Below, one piece after another: positions 50,470 to 62,300 of a DNA stretch of 64,000 bases. The DNA is from Mycolicibacillus koreensis. Its GTDB lineage: Bacteria; Actinomycetota; Actinomycetes; Mycobacteriales; Mycobacteriaceae. Numbering within the stretch: the stretch's first letter is position 1; every line of letters starts with the position of its first letter. The position numbers and the translations under genes are program-made. The DNA lies in assembly GCF_002104795.1 (NCBI RefSeq), contig NZ_NCXO01000009.1, positions 1 to 64,000 on the forward strand. The letters run 5' to 3'. The notes under the pieces were generated by a model. It searched no databases. It had not been told where the DNA came from and saw only the letters and a program-made list of their open reading frames with translations.

Positions 50470-52848
50470 TCAGGACGCCGAGGTGATCCGGTACACGTCG
50501 AAGACGCCTTCGACGTTGCGCACCACGTTGAGCAGATGCCCCAGATGCTTGGGATCGCCCATCTCGAAGCTGAACCGCGATACCGCCACCCGGTCACCGG
50601 AGGTGGTCACCGACGCGGACAGGATGTTGACCTTCTCGTCGGCCAACGCGTGGGTGATGTCGGAGAGCAACCGATGCCGGTCGAGGGCCTCGACCTGGAT
50701 GGCCACCAAGAACACCGACGACGCCGACGGGTTCCACTTCACCTCGATGAGCCGTTCCGCCTGTTCGCGCAGCGACTCGGCGTTGGTGCAGTCGGTGCGG
50801 TGCACGCTGACCCCGCCGCCGCGCGTGACGAACCCCATGATGGTGTCGCCGGGCACCGGGGTGCAGCATTTGGCCAGTTTCGTCAACACCCCCGGCGCGC
50901 CGGGCACTTCGACTCCGACGTCGTCGCTGCGGCGCTCCCGGCGAGGCATCATGGTGGTCGGGGTGGACCGTTCGGCGAGTTCGTCCTCGGCGTCATCGTC
51001 GGCGCCGAGCGCGGTGACCAGCTTCTGCACCACATGGCGCGCCGAGGTGTGGCCCTCCCCCACCGCGGTGTAGAGCGCGGCGACGTCGGCGTAGTGCATC
51101 CCGCGGGCCAGATCGGCCATCGATTCACCGCTGACCAACCGCTGCAGTGGCAGTCCGATGCGGCGGACCTCCCGTGCGATGGCGTCCTTGCCGGACTCCA
51201 GCGCCTCCTCACGGCGCTCTTTGGCGAACCATTGACGGATCTTGGTTTTCGCCCGCGGTGAGACCACGAACGTCTGCCAGTCCCGCGACGGACCGGCGTT
51301 TTGGGCCTTGGAGGTGAAGACCTCGACCACTTCCCCGTTGTCGAGCTTGCGTTCCAAAGCCACGAGTCGACCGTTGACGCGCGCACCGATACAGCGGTGT
51401 CCCACCTCGGTGTGCACCGCGTAGGCGAAGTCGACCGGGGTCGACCCGGTGGGCAACGTGATCACATCCCCTTTGGGGGTGAACACGAAGATCTCTTTGA
51501 CCGCCAGGTCGTAACGCAACGACTCCAGGAACTCGCCGGGGTCGGCGGCCTCCCGCTGCCAATCGAGCAACTGGCGCATCCACGCCATGTCGTCGATCTC
51601 GGCGGCGGTCTGCGGATGCGGAATATTGTTGCGGCCCTTGGCTTCTTTGTACCGCCAGTGCGCGGCGATCCCGTACTCGGCGGTGCGGTGCATCTCGCGG
51701 GTGCGGATCTGCACCTCCAGCGGCTTGCCCTCGGGCCCGACGACGGTGGTGTGCAGGCTCTGATACACCCCGAAGCGCGGTTGGGCTATGTAGTCCTTGA
51801 ACCGACCGGCCATCGGTTGCCACAGCGAGTGCACCACCCCGACCGCGGCGTAGCAGTCTCGGATGTGGTCGCAGAGGATGCGGATACCGACCAGGTCGTG
51901 GATGTCGTCGAAGTCGCGGCCCTTGACGATCATCTTCTGATAGATCGACCAGTAGTGTTTGGGTCGACCCTCCACCGTCGCATCGATTTTCGCCGCCGTG
52001 AGAGTGGCGGTGATCTCCGAACGGACCTTGGCCAGATAGGTGTCGCGCGACGGGGCGCGATCAGCCACCAGGCGCACGATCTCTTCGTATTTCTTGGGGT
52101 GCAGGATCGCGAAGGACAGGTCCTCCAACTCCCACTTGACGGTGGCCATCCCCAGCCGGTGGGCCAGCGGGGCAATCACTTCCAGCGTCTCGCGGGATTT
52201 GGCGGCCTGTTTCTCCGGTGGCAGGAACCGGATCGTGCGCATATTGTGCAGCCGGTCGGCGACCTTGATCACCAGCACCCTCGGATCACGGGCCATCGCG
52301 ATGATCATCTTGCGGATGGTCTCGCCCTCGGCGGCGCTGCCGAGCACCATCCGGTCCAGTTTGGTGACCCCGTCGACCAGGTGCGCGACCTCGTCGCCGA
52401 AGTCGGCCGAGAGCTCCTCGAGGCTGTACCCGGTGTCCTCGACGGTGTCGTGCAGCAACGCGGCCACCAGCGTGGTGGTGTCCATCCCGAGTTCGGCGAG
52501 GATGTTGGCCACCGCCACCGGGTGGGTGATGTAGGGGTCGCCGGACTTGCGCAATTGGGTCGCGTGACGCTGCTCAGCGACCCGATAGGCGCGACCCAGC
52601 ACCGCGACGTCGGCCTTGGGGTAGATCTCGCGGTGCACCGCCACCAGGGGTTCGAGCACCGGGCTGATGCCGCTGCGCTGGGCGGTCATCCGCCGGGCCA
52701 GTCGGGCCCGCACCCGCCGCGACGCCGCCGCCGACGCCTTGAGAACGTCGGTGCGTTCGTTGGGCTCAGGCGGCAACACGTCGGCGACCGACATCGGCTG
52801 GGTGTGTTCCGACGGCGTTCGCCCAGGCCCCCGGTCTTCGTCAGCCAC
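50470..52848 (-). CDS. relA: Bifunctional (p)ppGpp synthetase/hydrolase
   Basis: 792 residues. Hydrolase HD domain ([17 protein letters not shown], about residues 100-116), synthetase domain ([22 protein letters not shown]), TGS domain ([23 protein letters not shown]), zinc-finger region CCTPVPGD and a C-terminal ACT domain. Mycobacteria use this one Rel enzyme for the stringent response. I chose GTG 52848 since GGAGG precedes it by 8 bases and the length then matches the M. tuberculosis 790-residue enzyme; a longer frame reaches 52923. Confidence 0.96.
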   Translation of the reverse strand: MADEDRGPGRTPSEHTQPMSVADVLPPEPNERTDVLKASAAASRRVRARLARRMTAQRSGISPVLEPLVAVHREIYPKADVAVLGRAYRVAEQRHATQLRKSGDPYITHPVAVANILAELGMDTTTLVAALLHDTVEDTGYSLEELSADFGDEVAHLVDGVTKLDRMVLGSAAEGETIRKMIIAMARDPRVLVIKVADRLHNMRTIRFLPPEKQAAKSRETLEVIAPLAHRLGMATVKWELEDLSFAILHPKKYEEIVRLVADRAPSRDTYLAKVRSEITATLTAAKIDATVEGRPKHYWSIYQKMIVKGRDFDDIHDLVGIRILCDHIRDCYAAVGVVHSLWQPMAGRFKDYIAQPRFGVYQSLHTTVVGPEGKPLEVQIRTREMHRTAEYGIAAHWRYKEAKGRNNIPHPQTAAEIDDMAWMRQLLDWQREAADPGEFLESLRYDLAVKEIFVFTPKGDVITLPTGSTPVDFAYAVHTEVGHRCIGARVNGRLVALERKLDNGEVVEVFTSKAQNAGPSRDWQTFVVSPRAKTKIRQWFAKERREEALESGKDAIAREVRRIGLPLQRLVSGESMADLARGMHYADVAALYTAVGEGHTSARHVVQKLVTALGADDDAEDELAERSTPTTMMPRRERRSDDVGVEVPGAPGVLTKLAKCCTPVPGDTIMGFVTRGGGVSVHRTDCTNAESLREQAERLIEVKWNPSASSVFLVAIQVEALDRHRLLSDITHALADEKVNILSASVTTSGDRVAVSRFSFEMGDPKHLGHLLNVVRNVEGVFDVYRITSAS

Positions 52849-52910
52849 GTTGCTCACCTCCGCCCCGAGGATATCGCCCGCCGCCACCGGGCTGCTCCTG
52901 GTTGGCTCGC

Positions 52911-53435
52911 TCACATCTGGCACAGGCTGTACACCGGCACCGGGGCCACGGCGCGCCGGCCGTCGAGGGCCACCAGCTCCAGCACCACCGCCGCGGTCTG
53001 GACCCGTGCTCCGGCGCGGTCCAGCAGTCGATGCGCGGCCGCCAGCGTGCCACCGGTGGCCAGTACGTCATCGATGAGCACGACCCGGCGCCCGGCCAGC
53101 GCGAGCCCGTCTGCGGGGATTTCCAGCGTGGCCTGGCCGTACTCGAGTTGGTAGGTCTCCTGCAGCACCGGCGGCGGCAGCTTGCCCCCTTTGCGGATCG
53201 CCAGCACCCCGGTTCCGAGCCGGGCGGCGACCGCGGCGGCGACCAGGAATCCGCGTGCGTCGAGTCCGGCGACCAAATCGGCACCGAAGGCGACGTCGGC
53301 CAGCGCGTCGGTGATGGTGGTCAGCCCGTGGGCATCGGCGAACAGCGGGGTCAGATCCTTGAACGCGACGCCGGGGGTGGGAAAGTCCGGCACCTGGCGG
53401 GTGAGCGCCGCGATCGTCTCGGCGGTGGGACTCAC
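52911..53435 (-). CDS. apt: Adenine phosphoribosyltransferase
   Basis: 174 residues. Salvages adenine to AMP. PRPP motif [17 protein letters not shown] at about residues 119-135; the N-terminal [17 protein letters not shown] and the hood region GARGF-type segment [13 protein letters not shown] are diagnostic. The GTG at 53435 overlaps the lipoprotein stop by 4 bp (GTGA). Precedes relA by 62 bp, the conserved apt-relA order. Confidence 0.94.
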   Translation of the reverse strand: MSPTAETIAALTRQVPDFPTPGVAFKDLTPLFADAHGLTTITDALADVAFGADLVAGLDARGFLVAAAVAARLGTGVLAIRKGGKLPPPVLQETYQLEYGQATLEIPADGLALAGRRVVLIDDVLATGGTLAAAHRLLDRAGARVQTAAVVLELVALDGRRAVAPVPVYSLCQM

Positions 53436-55081
53436 CGCTTGAGGGCCCAGCGGTCCATGTTCCATCCGGCACCCCACCGCGTCGGGTTGGCGGCCACTCC
53501 GTCCATTTTCTGCGCGGTCAAAACCGTGCGCTGCTGGCGGTACAGCGGCAGAGTCGGCATGTCGGCCCAGAGCACCGGGGCCGCCTCGGCGAGCAGCCGG
53601 ACCCGTTCGGCCGGGCTGACCACCACCGCGAGCGCCCCGATGATGAAGTCGATCTGGCCGTTGGCGTAGCCGGAGAGGTTGTTGCCGTTGCCGGTGTGCA
53701 GGCTGTAGGAGTCCACCCCCGGCGACCCGCTGGACCCGCTGCCGCTGGCGCCACCGAGGCTGGCGATCAGGATGTCGATGTCGCCGTCGCGCAGCGACCG
53801 CGCTCCCACGTCCATGCCTGCGGCGTCGGTGACGGTGATGCCGGCCGGACCGCACGCCGTGGCGATCTCCTCGACGACCACCGCCAGCCGCGGGTTGGGC
53901 CCGCGGTAGCCGATGCGCACCGCCAGCGGGGCGCCGCCCAGTTCAGCGCGGGCGGCGTCGGGGTTGGCGACGGTGAACTCCCCGGCCTCCGAGGCGCCCT
54001 CGGCACCGCTCAGCGCGTCGTCGAGGGTGGTCTGTAGCCGCGCGTTGGCGACCGGGACCCCGGCGTTGGCGGCGAGGACATCGCGGGGCGTGCACAGCGC
54101 CACCGCCCGGCGCGCCTCGGGGGCGGCCAGCGGACCGGAGGGGGCGAAGATGAGCTGTTCGATCCCGTCGGAGGGGGTGTCGAGTTCGCGGTAGTTGTCG
54201 GGAGTGGTCAACGGTCCGGCGGAGCCGGCGGCGATGTCCAGGACGTCGATGTCGCGCTTGTCGACACGATCTTGGATGTCGCTGCCCTTGGCCGAGACCG
54301 TGATCTGTTTGGTGACCGGCGCGATCTTCCACCACCGGTCGTTGGCGACGAGTACCACGGCACCGTCGTCACGAACCGAGTCGATGCGGTACGGACCCGA
54401 CGACGGGAAATGGTCGGGGTCGATTCCGGGGTGCAGATCCCAGGTGGTGTTCCACACCTGGGCGATCTCGTCGACGACGGGGCTGTCCTCACCGAGCAGG
54501 GTCGCGGTGAGTTCGTCGGTGCTCAGGTCCATCTGATCGGCGATCACGTGCGACGGCAGGATCGAGGTCGCGGTGAACAACTCGTCGTAGTCGGTGAAGT
54601 TGCGGTTCTCCCCGAAGTGGACCTGCGCCGTGTTCGTCCCCGGCTCGCAGTCCACCCGGACGATGTCGGCGTAGCCGGCACGGTTGGCCGCGTCGAACGC
54701 CGGGAACCGACCGGACTGGGCCGCCCAGGTCAGCACCATGTCGTCGCAGGTGATCGGCACCCCGTCGGAGTAGACGGCATCCTCGTCGATGGTGTAATCC
54801 AAGATCAGCGGCGCCCGGCCCACCTCGGCGACGGTGCCGAAGTCGTAGTCGGCCACCACCTGGCCGTTGGGTCCGTGGTAGCTGAACCCGGTCAGGGTGC
54901 GGGCGAACGCTTGCGCACCGGCGGACGCCGCGCCGGCGACGGTGTTGGTGTTGTAGGTGGTCAGCGGCCCGTCGACCACATAGTCCAACCGCTTGGATCC
55001 CAGCGCCGAGCAGGCGGTCGGGCCCAGGGTCAGCAGCACGGCGCCGCTGAGCGCGATGACCAGGGCACGGCGGAGAGCCAT
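53432..55081 (-). CDS. Exported substrate-binding lipoprotein, ABC peptide-type SBP (Rv2585c-type)
   Basis: 549 residues. Signal sequence [19 protein letters not shown] with the probable lipobox Cys in GPTACSALG (residue 24), then a family 5 (DppA/OppA-like) solute-binding fold: [24 protein letters not shown] and the C-terminal [11 protein letters not shown]. No ABC permease or ATPase genes are adjacent, so the ligand and partner are unknown. It lies 4 bp after secF and is coupled to apt. Confidence 0.9.
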   Translation of the reverse strand: MALRRALVIALSGAVLLTLGPTACSALGSKRLDYVVDGPLTTYNTNTVAGAASAGAQAFARTLTGFSYHGPNGQVVADYDFGTVAEVGRAPLILDYTIDEDAVYSDGVPITCDDMVLTWAAQSGRFPAFDAANRAGYADIVRVDCEPGTNTAQVHFGENRNFTDYDELFTATSILPSHVIADQMDLSTDELTATLLGEDSPVVDEIAQVWNTTWDLHPGIDPDHFPSSGPYRIDSVRDDGAVVLVANDRWWKIAPVTKQITVSAKGSDIQDRVDKRDIDVLDIAAGSAGPLTTPDNYRELDTPSDGIEQLIFAPSGPLAAPEARRAVALCTPRDVLAANAGVPVANARLQTTLDDALSGAEGASEAGEFTVANPDAARAELGGAPLAVRIGYRGPNPRLAVVVEEIATACGPAGITVTDAAGMDVGARSLRDGDIDILIASLGGASGSGSSGSPGVDSYSLHTGNGNNLSGYANGQIDFIIGALAVVVSPAERVRLLAEAAPVLWADMPTLPLYRQQRTVLTAQKMDGVAANPTRWGAGWNMDRWALKR

Positions 55082-55085
55082 CGGT

Positions 55086-56369
55086 TTACCGCCGTTTACC
55101 GCTGGGCCGCCCCTGCCGGCTGCGAGTGGGGCGATTCGGTTTCGCCCCCGGCGCCGGTTTCGCTGCGCTGCTCGTCGCGGTGTCGGCGTGCGCGGTACCC
55201 GCCTCGGCGGCGTCGGTCGCCGGGGCCGTGGTGTCGTCGGCCTCCTCCGGCGTGGCGTCGGAGGGTTCGGCGGTGTCGGCGGTGTCGGCGCGTGCGGTGC
55301 GGTTGCGCCGTTTGAGCACCTTGCGGGTGTGGTTGCGGACCAGTTCGGTGCGCTCACGCATCGACACCAGCAGCGGTGTGGCGAAGTAGATCGACGAGTA
55401 CGTGCCGACGATGATCCCGACCAGCTGCACCAGCGCCAGGTCCTTGAGCATGCCCACGCCGAGCAGCCACACCGCGACGACCATCAGCGCGACGACCGGG
55501 ATGACCGCGATGAGGCTGGTGTTGATCGAGCGCATGAACGTCTGGTTGACCGCCAGGTTGGCCTGTTCGGCATAGGTGCGTCGGGTGGTGTGCTGGAAGC
55601 CGTGGGTGTTCTCCTCGACCTTGTCGAACACGATCACGGTGTCGTAGATCGAGAAGCCCAGAATCGTCAGCCAACCGATGACGGTGGCCGGGGTGACCTC
55701 GAACCCGACCGCTGCATACACCCCGGCGGTCACCACCAGGTCGAAGACCAGCGATGCCAGCGCCGACAGCGCCATGTAGCGCTCGTATCGCACGGTGATG
55801 TAGAGCGCGACGAGCACCAGGAACACCACGATGGCCTGCGCGGCCTTGATGGTGATCTGCCCGCCCCAGGTCTCGGAGACCGCCGAGTCGCTGATGGCGG
55901 ACTCGCTGGGCTGCCCCTCGGCGTCGAGCGGGTGGAACGCGTCGAACAGGGCGGTCTTCAGCGCCGCGGTCTGGTCGGTGTCGAGTGCCTGGGAACGGAT
56001 CTGGATGGTCTTCGACCCGCCGGAGCCGACCTCGACGACCGCCTCGGGGGCGAAGCCGACACTGTCGGAGAACACCTGCTGCACCTGGGAGATTTCGGCG
56101 TCGCCGCGGGGGAACGACACCGTGGTGCCGCCCTCGAAGTCGATGCCGAAGGTGAACCCCCGGATCAGGATCGCCGCGATCGACAGAACGAACATCGCGC
56201 CGCTCACCGCGTACCACAGCCGGCGTTTGCCGATCACCTCGAACGCGCCGGTACCGGTGTAGAGACGGTTGAGGAAGCCGTGGTGGGGCATCTGCGCATC
56301 CGCCGGCGAGGCGGTCAACTCGGTCGCCGCGCTGGCCATGCCGTCGTCGGTCGTCGTCTTCGCACTCAT
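55086..56369 (-). CDS. secF: Protein translocase subunit SecF
   Basis: 427 residues. Six TM helices expected: TM1 near residues 50-70, external P4 domain with [18 protein letters not shown], then TM2-6 with the proton-path motif [21 protein letters not shown] charged Ala/Asp/Thr tail of about 75 residues ends in Arg/Lys. With SecD it uses the proton-motive force to pull exported chains. ATGA overlap with secD fixes the start. Confidence 0.95.
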   Translation of the reverse strand: MSAKTTTDDGMASAATELTASPADAQMPHHGFLNRLYTGTGAFEVIGKRRLWYAVSGAMFVLSIAAILIRGFTFGIDFEGGTTVSFPRGDAEISQVQQVFSDSVGFAPEAVVEVGSGGSKTIQIRSQALDTDQTAALKTALFDAFHPLDAEGQPSESAISDSAVSETWGGQITIKAAQAIVVFLVLVALYITVRYERYMALSALASLVFDLVVTAGVYAAVGFEVTPATVIGWLTILGFSIYDTVIVFDKVEENTHGFQHTTRRTYAEQANLAVNQTFMRSINTSLIAVIPVVALMVVAVWLLGVGMLKDLALVQLVGIIVGTYSSIYFATPLLVSMRERTELVRNHTRKVLKRRNRTARADTADTAEPSDATPEEADDTTAPATDAAEAGTAHADTATSSAAKPAPGAKPNRPTRSRQGRPSGKRR

Positions 56370-58294
56370 CGCGCTGTCCCCGTCCCGGCCCGTGCCGCCG
56401 ATGTCGTCGCCGCGCGGCCCAGGGCCCGCCGTTCGCGGGCGACCTGTTGGACCGCCCCGAGGCCGTTGTAGGCCGGCTTGGCCAGCCTCGTCGACTTCGA
56501 GGTGAGATACACCAATGGCCAGGTCACCAGGAACACCACCACGATGTCGAGCAGGGTGATCAGCCCGAGGGTGAACGCGAAGCCCTTGACCTGGCCGATG
56601 GAGAGCACATAGAGCACCGCAGCGGCCAAGAATGTCACCGCGTTGCCCGACACGATGGTCTTGCGGGCCCGCGCCCAACCCCGCGGCACCGCCGACCGGT
56701 AGGAGCGTCCCTCCCGGATCTCGTCCTTGATGCGCTCGAAATACACCACGAACGAGTCGGCGGTGGTGCCGATACCGATGATCAGACCGGCGATGCCGGC
56801 CAGATCCAGGGTGTAGTTGATCTGACGGCCCAGCAACACCAGCACGCCGTAGGCCATCACCCCGGCGAGTACCAGCGACAGCGCGGTCAGGATCCCGAGC
56901 ACGCGGTAGTAGATCAGTGCGTAGATCAGCACCAACACCAGCCCGATCGCGCCCGCGAGCAGCCCGGCCTCCATCGCCTGTAGCCCCATCGACGCCGAAA
57001 CGGTCTGGGCCTCGGAGGCTTCGAACGACAGCGGCAGCGAGCCGTATTTCAGGGCGTTGGCCAGCTCGGCGGCGTCTGATTTGGTGAAGTTCCCGGTGAT
57101 CTGGGTGCGCCCGCCGGGGATGGCTTCGCGGATCACCGGGGCGCTGACCACCTGGGAGTCCAGGGTGAACGCGGTGCCGGTGCCGATGTTCTGGGCGGTG
57201 AACTTCGCCCAGGTGTCGGCGGCCTCGCTTTTGAAGCTGACGTCGACGACATTGCCGCCGCCCTGCGGATCCATGCCGGAGGTGGCGTCTTTGATCTGGT
57301 CGCCGCTGATGATCGACGGGGCCAGCAGGTAGGCGGTCTGCCCGTCGGTCGAGCAGGTCACCAGCGGCAGCTCCGGGTCGTCGTTGCCGGCGAGCACGTC
57401 CTCTTCACCGCAGCGCTGCGCCTGCGCGAGCAGCGCCTGGATCTGGATGAACTGGACGTCGCTCTGGCGCACCTTCTTTTCGATCTCGATGCGTTTGGCC
57501 AGCGCTTCACGTTTGTTACCGGGGGCCGCCGGCTCGTCGGTCGGTTGATCGCCGGGGTTCTTCTCGTCGCCGGGCTGCTTCTCATCGCCGGGCTTTTCAC
57601 TCGGCGCCGGGCTCTCCGCGCTCGGCGACGGGCTCTCCGCGCTCGGCGACGGGGTGGGGGTCGGCGGCGGCGGATCGGCCGGGAAGGGCCGCGGCTGCGG
57701 AGCGGGGGTCTCCGCACCCGGAACTGCCGGGATCGTCGGGGTGTCGGCCGGGGCCTTCTCGGCCGGGGCGGTGTCGGCCGGGGCCTTCTCGGCCGGAGCG
57801 GTGTCGGGCAGCTCCGCGGCCGGCACATCGGCGTCGTCGGGCAACTCAGCCGGTGGCCCACCCGGCATTTCCTGGCCCTCACCCTGGCCCTCGCCCTGGT
57901 CCTCGGCGTTGCGTGCCGGGATCTGCTCCATCACCGGACGCACATACAGCCGGGCGGTCTGGCCGAGGTTGCGGGCCTCGTCGCCGTCGGTGCCGGGCAC
58001 CGTGATCACCAGGTTGTCGCCGTCGATGACCACCTCGGAGCCGGAGACACCGAGCCCGTTGACGCGGGCTCCGATGATCTCTTGGGCCTTCAGCAGCGCG
58101 TCACGGGTCGGTTTGGACCCGTCGGGGGTGCGCGCGGTCAGTGTGACGCGGGTGCCGCCCTGCAGGTCGATACCGAGTTTGGGTTCGGGTTTTTTGTCAC
58201 CGGTCAGGAACACCAGCAGAAAAGTGCCGATGAGCAGCGCCAGAAACGCCGACAAGTAGCGGGCAGGATGCACCGGCGCCGAAGGCGATGCCAC
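56366..58294 (-). CDS. secD: Protein translocase subunit SecD with Pro/Glu-rich P1 insertion
   Basis: 642 residues, about 70 more than the M. tuberculosis protein. TM1 at about 15-32, [12 protein letters not shown] (D1 motif), P1 head and base, then TM2-6 with [25 protein letters not shown] (D4/D5 region). The extra length is a low-complexity insert at about residues 120-260 with repeats [15 protein letters not shown] and PGDEK. GGAG precedes the GTG by about 10 bases. Cotranscribed yajC-secD-secF. Confidence 0.95.
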   Translation of the reverse strand: MASPSAPVHPARYLSAFLALLIGTFLLVFLTGDKKPEPKLGIDLQGGTRVTLTARTPDGSKPTRDALLKAQEIIGARVNGLGVSGSEVVIDGDNLVITVPGTDGDEARNLGQTARLYVRPVMEQIPARNAEDQGEGQGEGQEMPGGPPAELPDDADVPAAELPDTAPAEKAPADTAPAEKAPADTPTIPAVPGAETPAPQPRPFPADPPPPTPTPSPSAESPSPSAESPAPSEKPGDEKQPGDEKNPGDQPTDEPAAPGNKREALAKRIEIEKKVRQSDVQFIQIQALLAQAQRCGEEDVLAGNDDPELPLVTCSTDGQTAYLLAPSIISGDQIKDATSGMDPQGGGNVVDVSFKSEAADTWAKFTAQNIGTGTAFTLDSQVVSAPVIREAIPGGRTQITGNFTKSDAAELANALKYGSLPLSFEASEAQTVSASMGLQAMEAGLLAGAIGLVLVLIYALIYYRVLGILTALSLVLAGVMAYGVLVLLGRQINYTLDLAGIAGLIIGIGTTADSFVVYFERIKDEIREGRSYRSAVPRGWARARKTIVSGNAVTFLAAAVLYVLSIGQVKGFAFTLGLITLLDIVVVFLVTWPLVYLTSKSTRLAKPAYNGLGAVQQVARERRALGRAATTSAARAGTGTAR

Positions 58295-58364
58295 GTTTTG
58301 CGTCTCCTCGCTTGACGATCAGTTCGACAGCACCCGCAAACAGTACGGGGCGCTGAGCCGGTTC

Positions 58365-58685
58365 TCAGTCCCTGGTCGACGGTTCGGCGTCGGAGTCGCT
58401 GAGTTCAACGGCCTCCGGGGCGGCGTCGGGCTCGATGCGGTCCCGGATCGCCAGGGTCATCCAGGTGGTCACGACCCCGGGAGCGATCTCCAGGTCGACG
58501 GTGTCGTCGGCGATCCCGGTGATGGTGCCCTCCAGCCCCGAAGTGGTGTGCACCCGGTCACCGATCCGCAGCGATTCGTGCAGATCGATGGTGGCCTGCA
58601 TGGCGCGCTTCTGCCGACGAGACGCAAAGAACATGAACGCGCCCAGCACGACGAATATCGGCAGGAAGATGACCAGTTGATCCAT
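58365..58685 (-). CDS. yajC: YajC, preprotein translocase accessory subunit
   Basis: 106 residues. One N-terminal helix (FLPIFVVLGAFMFFASRRQKR) and a beta-rich cytoplasmic domain (GDRVHTTSGLEGTITGIADDTVDLEI), the canonical YajC layout. Located 70 bp before secD, as in most bacteria. I see no clear Shine-Dalgarno. Confidence 0.93.
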   Translation of the reverse strand: MDQLVIFLPIFVVLGAFMFFASRRQKRAMQATIDLHESLRIGDRVHTTSGLEGTITGIADDTVDLEIAPGVVTTWMTLAIRDRIEPDAAPEAVELSDSDAEPSTRD

Positions 58686-58849
58686 GACGGCGACAATCTT
58701 TCAGGGTTGCTCTATTTCGACAGGTCACCAGTGTGCCATTACCGTCGGGCTCCGCCTGCGGGGACCGGCAATTCCGACGACCGCTACGCAGACGCGGCGG
58801 CGAGCTCATAAGCTGGTGCCACCACGGTAACCCTGGTTGGAGGCCCCCG

Positions 58850-59206
58850 ATGACGCGATCACCGAAGCACGCCCCGTCCCGTACGCCGGTCTTGGCGGCC
58901 CTGGCTCCCCTGGTCATGGCGGTGCTGGCCCCGTTGGGCACAGTGGCCGTCGCCACGGCGCCCACCGCGTCGGCCGCCCCGATGAACTGCGCCCCCGGCG
59001 AGTGGTGGGACCCCACCGCCAACGTCTGCCGGCCCCTCGGCGTCGGCCCGCAACCGCTCAACTGTGCCGCCGGCGAATGGTGGGACCCCACCGCCAACGT
59101 CTGCCGGCCCCTCGGCGTCGGCCCGCAACCGCTCAACTGCGACAACGGCTGGTGGTGGGACCCGACGATCAACGAGTGCGCCCCGCCGGTGGTGCCGCCC
59201 AACTGA
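58850..59206 (+). CDS. Small secreted protein with three 25-residue Cys/Trp repeats
   Basis: 118 residues. A signal peptide of about 43 residues (cleavage probably after TASA-A) is followed by two nearly identical 25-residue units with pattern NC-x2-GEWWDPTANVCRPLG-VGPQPL and a divergent third (NCDNGWWWDPTINECAPP). Each unit has two Cys that may form one disulfide. I know of no function; similar W-W-D-P-x-N-x-C motifs occur in short mycobacterial exported proteins. GGAGG 7 bases before the ATG. No operon partner is evident. Confidence 0.82.
   Translation: MTRSPKHAPSRTPVLAALAPLVMAVLAPLGTVAVATAPTASAAPMNCAPGEWWDPTANVCRPLGVGPQPLNCAAGEWWDPTANVCRPLGVGPQPLNCDNGWWWDPTINECAPPVVPPN
58985..59206 (+). 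repeat. 75-bp tandem repeat in the secreted protein gene
   Basis: Copies at 58985-59059 and 59060-59134 differ at only a few bases; a degenerate third copy continues to the stop codon. The unit is exactly 25 codons, so copy number can vary without a frameshift. Confidence 0.9.
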
Positions 59207-59278
59207 TCCCCGCTCGGGCCGCGCACCCCGCACTGTGACGCGGGACGCGGCGTCGCACTGCGGTGGTGCAATTCACAG

Positions 59279-59300
59279 ACGGCGGCGCCGGCGCCGCCGT
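59279..59300. terminator. 22-bp perfect GC palindrome
   Basis: acggcggcgcc followed directly by its reverse complement ggcgccgccgt, then tttcc. It lies 72 bases after the repeat-protein stop and is a likely terminator. Confidence 0.55.
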
Positions 59301-59309
59301 TTCCAAATT

Positions 59310-59336
59310 AACTTAGTTTTGCTAACGTAGTTTTTG
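59310..59336 (+). promoter_or_regulatory. Tandem AT-rich elements upstream of the carboxylic acid reductase gene
   Basis: AACTTAGTTTTG (59310-59321) and AACGTAGTTTTTG (59324-59336) are near-identical direct repeats with 14-bp spacing, about one and a third helical turns. TTAG/CTAA (59313-59325) also forms a small dyad. They may be activator or repressor sites, or part of the promoter; I cannot say which. Confidence 0.45.
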
Positions 59337-59391
59337 TTGGGCGCAGTGCAGAGCCCACCTACTTGCCCTTTGATCATGTTGAGGTTTTGTT

Positions 59392-62300
59392 ATGTCTGTT
59401 GACGCTCACGACGAGGAACAACTCCGTCGCATCACCACCCTGGCCGACACCGACCCGCAGTTCGCCGCGGCCCAGCCGTCGCCGTCGGTCGCCGCCGCCG
59501 TGGAGGAGCCGGGCCTGACGCTGGCACAGACCATTCAGACGGTGCTCGACGGCTACGCCGACCGGCCCGCGCTCGGGCAGCGCAAGGTCGAGTTCGTCAC
59601 CGACGCAACCGGGCGCACCGGTGTCGCCGCGCTACCGGAATTCGAGACCATCACCTACCGCGAACTCTCCGACCGCGTCGCGGCCGTTGCCGCGACCTGG
59701 CGCGCCGAGTCGGTGGCGCCCGGCGACCGGGTCACGGTGCTGGGGTTCACCAGCGTCGACTACACCGTCGTCGACATCGCCCTGGCCACGACGGGTGCGG
59801 TCTCGGTGCCACTGCAGACCAGTGCCGCGCCGGCCCAGTTGGCGCCGATCGTCGCCGAGACCGAACCGGTGGTTTTCGCCGCCAGCGTCAACAACCTCTC
59901 CGACGCGGTGCCCCTCGTGCACGACGCGCCGAGCGTGACCCGACTGGTCGTCTTCGACTACCTCGACCGGGTCGATGAGCACCGTGAGGCCCTGGAGTCC
60001 GCCCGCACCGGACTGGCCGACACCACCGTCGTGGTCGAGACGTTGGCCGACGTCGCCGCGCGGGGCGCCACCCTGCCGCCGGCACCGGCATCGCCCGCCG
60101 ATGACTCCGATGATTCGCTGGCGCTGCTGATCTACACCTCCGGGTCCACCGGCGCCCCCAAAGGCGCGATGTACCCGGCGCGCAACGCCGCCAAGATGTG
60201 GCGGCGCTCCAACAAGGACTGGTTCGGCCCGAGCGCGGCGTCGATCACCTTGAACTTCATGCCGATGAGCCACGTCATGGGCCGCGGCATCCTCTACGGC
60301 ACCCTGGCCAACGGCGGCACCGCCTACTTCGCGGCCCGCAGCGACCTGTCGACCTTCCTCGAGGACCTGGCGCTGGTGCGGCCCACCGAGTTGAACTTCG
60401 TGCCCCGTATCTGGGAGATGCTCTACCAGGAATTCCAGTCCGAGGTCGACCGCACCCTGGCCGCCGGCGGCGGGGAGCGCGCCGAGGTCGAGGAGCGGGT
60501 GCTTGCCGCCCAGCGAAAGGATCAGCTCGGCGGACGGTTCATCTTCGTGATGACCGGCTCGGCGCCGATCTCCGACGAGCTCAAGGCGTGGGTGTCGGCG
60601 CTGGTCGAGCAGCCGGTGCTCAACGGCTACGGCTCGACCGAGGCCGGCATGGTCACCTTCGACGGTGAGGTGCAGCGCCCGCCGGTGCTCGACTACAAGC
60701 TGGTCGACGTCCCGGACCTGGGCTACTTCGCCACCGACCACCCGTTCCCGCGCGGTGAGCTGCTGCTCAAGACGGAGAACATGTTCCCCGGCTACTACAA
60801 GCGCCCGGAGGTCACCGCCGAGGTCTTCGACGCCGACGGGTTCTACCGCACGGGCGATGTGGTCGCCGAGGTCGGACCGGACCAATTGGTCTACGTCGAC
60901 CGCCGCAACAACGTGCTCAAGCTGGCCCAGGGTGAGTTCGTCACCGTCGCCAAACTCGAGGCGGTCTTCGGAAACAGTCCCCTGGTGCGCCAGATCTACA
61001 TCTACGGCAACAGCGCCCAGCCCTACCTGCTGGCCGTGGTGGTGCCCACCCCGGAGGCTCTCGAGGCCCACAGCCTCGAAGACCTCAAGCCGATGATCTC
61101 CGCGTCGTTGCAGGATGTGGCGCGCGAGACCGGTTTGCAGTCCTACGAGGTGCCGCGGGACTTCCTCATCGAGGCCACCCCGTTCACCCTGGAGAACGGA
61201 CTGTTGACCGGGATCCGCAAGCTGGCGTGGCCGAAACTCAAGGCGCACTACGGTGAACGGCTCGAAGCGCTGTACGCGGAACTGGCCGACAGCCAGGCCA
61301 ACGAGCTCAACGAGCTGCGCCGCAACGGCGCCGACGCGCCGGTGCTGGCCACGGTCGGCCGGGCTGCGGCGGCACTGCTCGGCGCAGCCAGCGCCGACAT
61401 CTCCCCGGATGCGCACTTCACCGACCTGGGCGGGGATTCGCTGTCGGCGTTGACCTTCGCCAACCTGCTGCACGAGATCTACGACATCGATGTTCCGGTC
61501 GGTGTGATCGTCAGCCCGGCAACACATCTCGCTGACCTCGCCGCTTACATCGAGACCGAGCGTCAGGGCTCTCGCCGGCCCACGTTCGCCTCGGTGCACG
61601 GCCGCGACGCGGTCGAAGTCGCTGCCGCCGACCTGACCTTGGACAAGTTCCTCGACGAGGCCACCCTGGCCGCCGCGCCGAGCCTGCCCGGCCCCGCCGA
61701 GCAGGTGCGCACCGTACTGCTGACCGGAGCGACCGGATTCCTCGGCCGCTACCTGGCGCTGGAGTGGCTGGAGCGGCTGGACTTAGTCGACGGCACCCTG
61801 ATCTGTGTGGTGCGGGCCAAGTCCGACGAGGAGGCACGCGCACGGTTGGACGCCACGTTCGACAGCGGGGATCCGAAGTTGTGGGCCCGCTACACCGAGT
61901 TGGCCGCCAAGCACCTGCAGGTGCTGGCCGGCGACAAGGGAGAGGAGAACCTCGGGCTGCCGGTGGCCACCTGGGAACACCTGGCCGACACCGTCGACGT
62001 GATCGTCGACCCGGCCGCCCTGGTCAACCACGTGCTGCCCTACAGCCAGCTGTTCGGGCCGAACGCCGCCGGTACCGCGGAGCTCCTGCGGTTGGCGCTG
62101 ACCGGCAAACAGAAGCCCTACACCTATGTGTCGACGATCGGGGTCGGCGACCAGATCACGCCGGGTGAGTTCACCGAGGACGCCGACGTGCGGGTGATGA
62201 GCCCGGTGCGTGCGATCAACGACGGCTACGCCAACGGGTACGGCAACAGCAAGTGGGCCGGTGAGGTTCTGCTGCGCGAGGCCCACGACCTGTGCGGCCT

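Noticed and set aside
51301..53154. 617-codon plus-strand frame opposite relA and apt
   Set aside because: Shadow of two strongly conserved genes; composition rich in His, Arg and Gly, and no start signal.
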